A stretch of 5,188 nt of DNA from Bacillota bacterium (GTDB lineage: Bacteria; Bacillota; Clostridia; Oscillospirales; Ruminococcaceae). The stretch covers positions 1 through 5,188 of the forward strand of contig JAEZQD010000107.1 of assembly GCA_023413185.1 (NCBI GenBank). Reading direction: 5' to 3'. How positions within the stretch are numbered: position 1 is the first letter of the stretch; each line of letters begins with the position of its first letter. A program made the position numbers and the translations under genes. The notes below the pieces were generated by a model. It did not search any database. It saw only the letters and a program-made list of their open reading frames with translations, and had not been told where the DNA came from. Shown piece after piece: positions 4,272 to 5,188 of this stretch.

Positions 4272-5188
4272 ATGCAGAAGTTTAACAAGGTCGTTCTCGC
4301 CTACTCCGGCGGGTTGGATACCTCCATCATCATTCCGTGGTTAAAAGAAAACTACGACTGCGAAGTGATTGCCGTCGCGGCGGATGTGGGTCAGGGCAAA
4401 GAGCTGACGGGTCTAAACGAAAAGGCGATAAAAACGGGCGCGTCCAAGCTGTACATCGAGGATTTGACCGACGAGTTCGTCAATGAATATATCTTTGAGA
4501 CGCTTAAAGCAGGCGCGGTATACGAGAACAAATACCTGCTGGGCACCTCCTTCGCGCGTCCCATCATCGCAAAGCGCATTGTTGAGATTGCCCTAAAAGA
4601 GGGCGCAGACGCCATTGCGCACGGCTGCACCGGCAAGGGCAACGATCAGGTTCGTTTCGAGCTAGCCATCAAGGCGTTTGCCCCGAATATGCCCATCATC
4701 GCGCCGTGGAGAACCTGGGAGCTTAAAAGCCGCGAGGACGAGATTGACTACGCCGAGGCGCGCAACGTGCCCATTGCCATTACAAGAGAAACCAATTACT
4801 CTAAGGATATGAACATCTGGCATCTTTCGCACGAAGGGCTTGATCTGGAGGACCCCGCCAACGAGCCGGATTACGACAAGATTTTAGAGCTGGGCGTTTC
4901 CCCCGAAAAGGCGCCCGATAAACCCACCTATGTGACCGTCGGTTTTGAAAAGGGCGTTCCGGTCAGCGTAGACGGCAAAAAGCTTTCCGGCACCGATGTG
5001 ATTAAGACGCTCAATGCGCTCGGCGGCGCAAACGGCATCGGCATTGTGGATATGGTGGAGAACCGCCTGGTGGGTATGAAGAGCCGCGGCGTGTACGAGA
5101 CCCCCGGCGGCACCATCCTGTACCACGCACACGAGGTGCTTGAGAGCATCTGCTTAGACCGCGACACCCAGCACTACAAGCAGCAGGT
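4272..5188 (+). CDS. argG: Argininosuccinate synthase (3' end beyond window)
   Basis: 305 codons are visible out of roughly 400; the frame stays open to the right edge. The enzyme joins citrulline and aspartate using ATP to give argininosuccinate, the penultimate step of arginine synthesis, in the cytoplasm. Motifs: the N-type ATP pyrophosphatase loop AYSGGLDTS (10-18), AADVGQG (36-42), YLLGTSFARPIIAK (88-101), AHGCTGKGNDQVRFE (116-130, citrulline/aspartate binding), APWRTWELKSREDEIDYA (144-161), IWHLSHEGLDLEDP (182-195, the Clostridia-type form of the EGxDLEDP segment) and NRLVGMKSRGVYETPGG (264-280). Nothing is missing in the visible part. The start is ATG at 4272, with AAGTGAGG (4255-4262) 9 bases upstream. 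It has its own promoter with ARG boxes. argH often follows in such genomes, but that lies outside the window. Confidence 0.97.
   Translation, partial: MQKFNKVVLAYSGGLDTSIIIPWLKENYDCEVIAVAADVGQGKELTGLNEKAIKTGASKLYIEDLTDEFVNEYIFETLKAGAVYENKYLLGTSFARPIIAKRIVEIALKEGADAIAHGCTGKGNDQVRFELAIKAFAPNMPIIAPWRTWELKSREDEIDYAEARNVPIAITRETNYSKDMNIWHLSHEGLDLEDPANEPDYDKILELGVSPEKAPDKPTYVTVGFEKGVPVSVDGKKLSGTDVIKTLNALGGANGIGIVDMVENRLVGMKSRGVYETPGGTILYHAHEVLESICLDRDTQHYKQQ

Noticed and set aside
4884..5167. Minus-strand frames inside argG
   Set aside because: The plus frame is unmistakable argininosuccinate synthase with an unbroken reading frame.

Overview
The window looks like a chromosomal segment of a moderately GC-rich Gram-positive anaerobe of the class Clostridia, most likely near the Oscillospiraceae/Ruminococcaceae. 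This is inferred from strong AGGAGG-type ribosome binding sites, sigma-A-like promoters, a Ser/Ala/Lys-rich linker on a secreted CAP-domain protein, the form of argininosuccinate synthase, and the presence of small conserved Clostridia-type proteins. I see no phage, transposon, CRISPR, tRNA or rRNA sequence. It reads as ordinary core and near-core genome, with some interesting regulatory structure between the genes.

Layout, left to right. Positions 1-78 may hold the tail of an unrecognised plus-strand gene. A long hairpin (103-147) follows, then tatD (178-951), a metal-dependent TatD-family hydrolase. Next is a 67-residue two-helix membrane protein that resembles the DUF6199 type (1097-1300). 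Two small palindromes and a strong bidirectional terminator (1340-1381) separate it from a convergent minus-strand gene (2391-1423). That gene encodes a secreted, probably lipid-anchored CAP/SCP (YkwD-like) protein with a long repetitive Ser-Ala-Lys linker.

The 369-bp gap 2392-2760 is a divergent control region. The CAP gene has a good promoter at 2553-2581, and its untranslated leader can fold into a long closing helix around an inner hairpin. This is riboswitch-like in layout but matches no class I recognise. On the other side, an extended -10 promoter (2702-2710) drives a two-gene unit. It consists of a nitroreductase-family flavoprotein (2761-3333) and, 37 bp on, a conserved TIM-barrel protein of unknown reaction (3371-4045).

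The last gene is argG (argininosuccinate synthase, from 4272), which runs off the right edge. Its promoter overlaps a degenerate ARG box and has a near-consensus ARG box just upstream of the -35, so ArgR/AhrC repression by arginine is the expected control. The genes do not form one pathway. The window is a set of independent short transcription units: tatD with or without the small membrane protein, CAP alone, nitroreductase plus TIM barrel, and argG.

The best candidate for something undescribed is the folded leader of the CAP gene. The nitroreductase/TIM-barrel pair and the tandem ATTAC-N3-GTAAT palindromes come next. I found no clear sign of a new multi-gene system.
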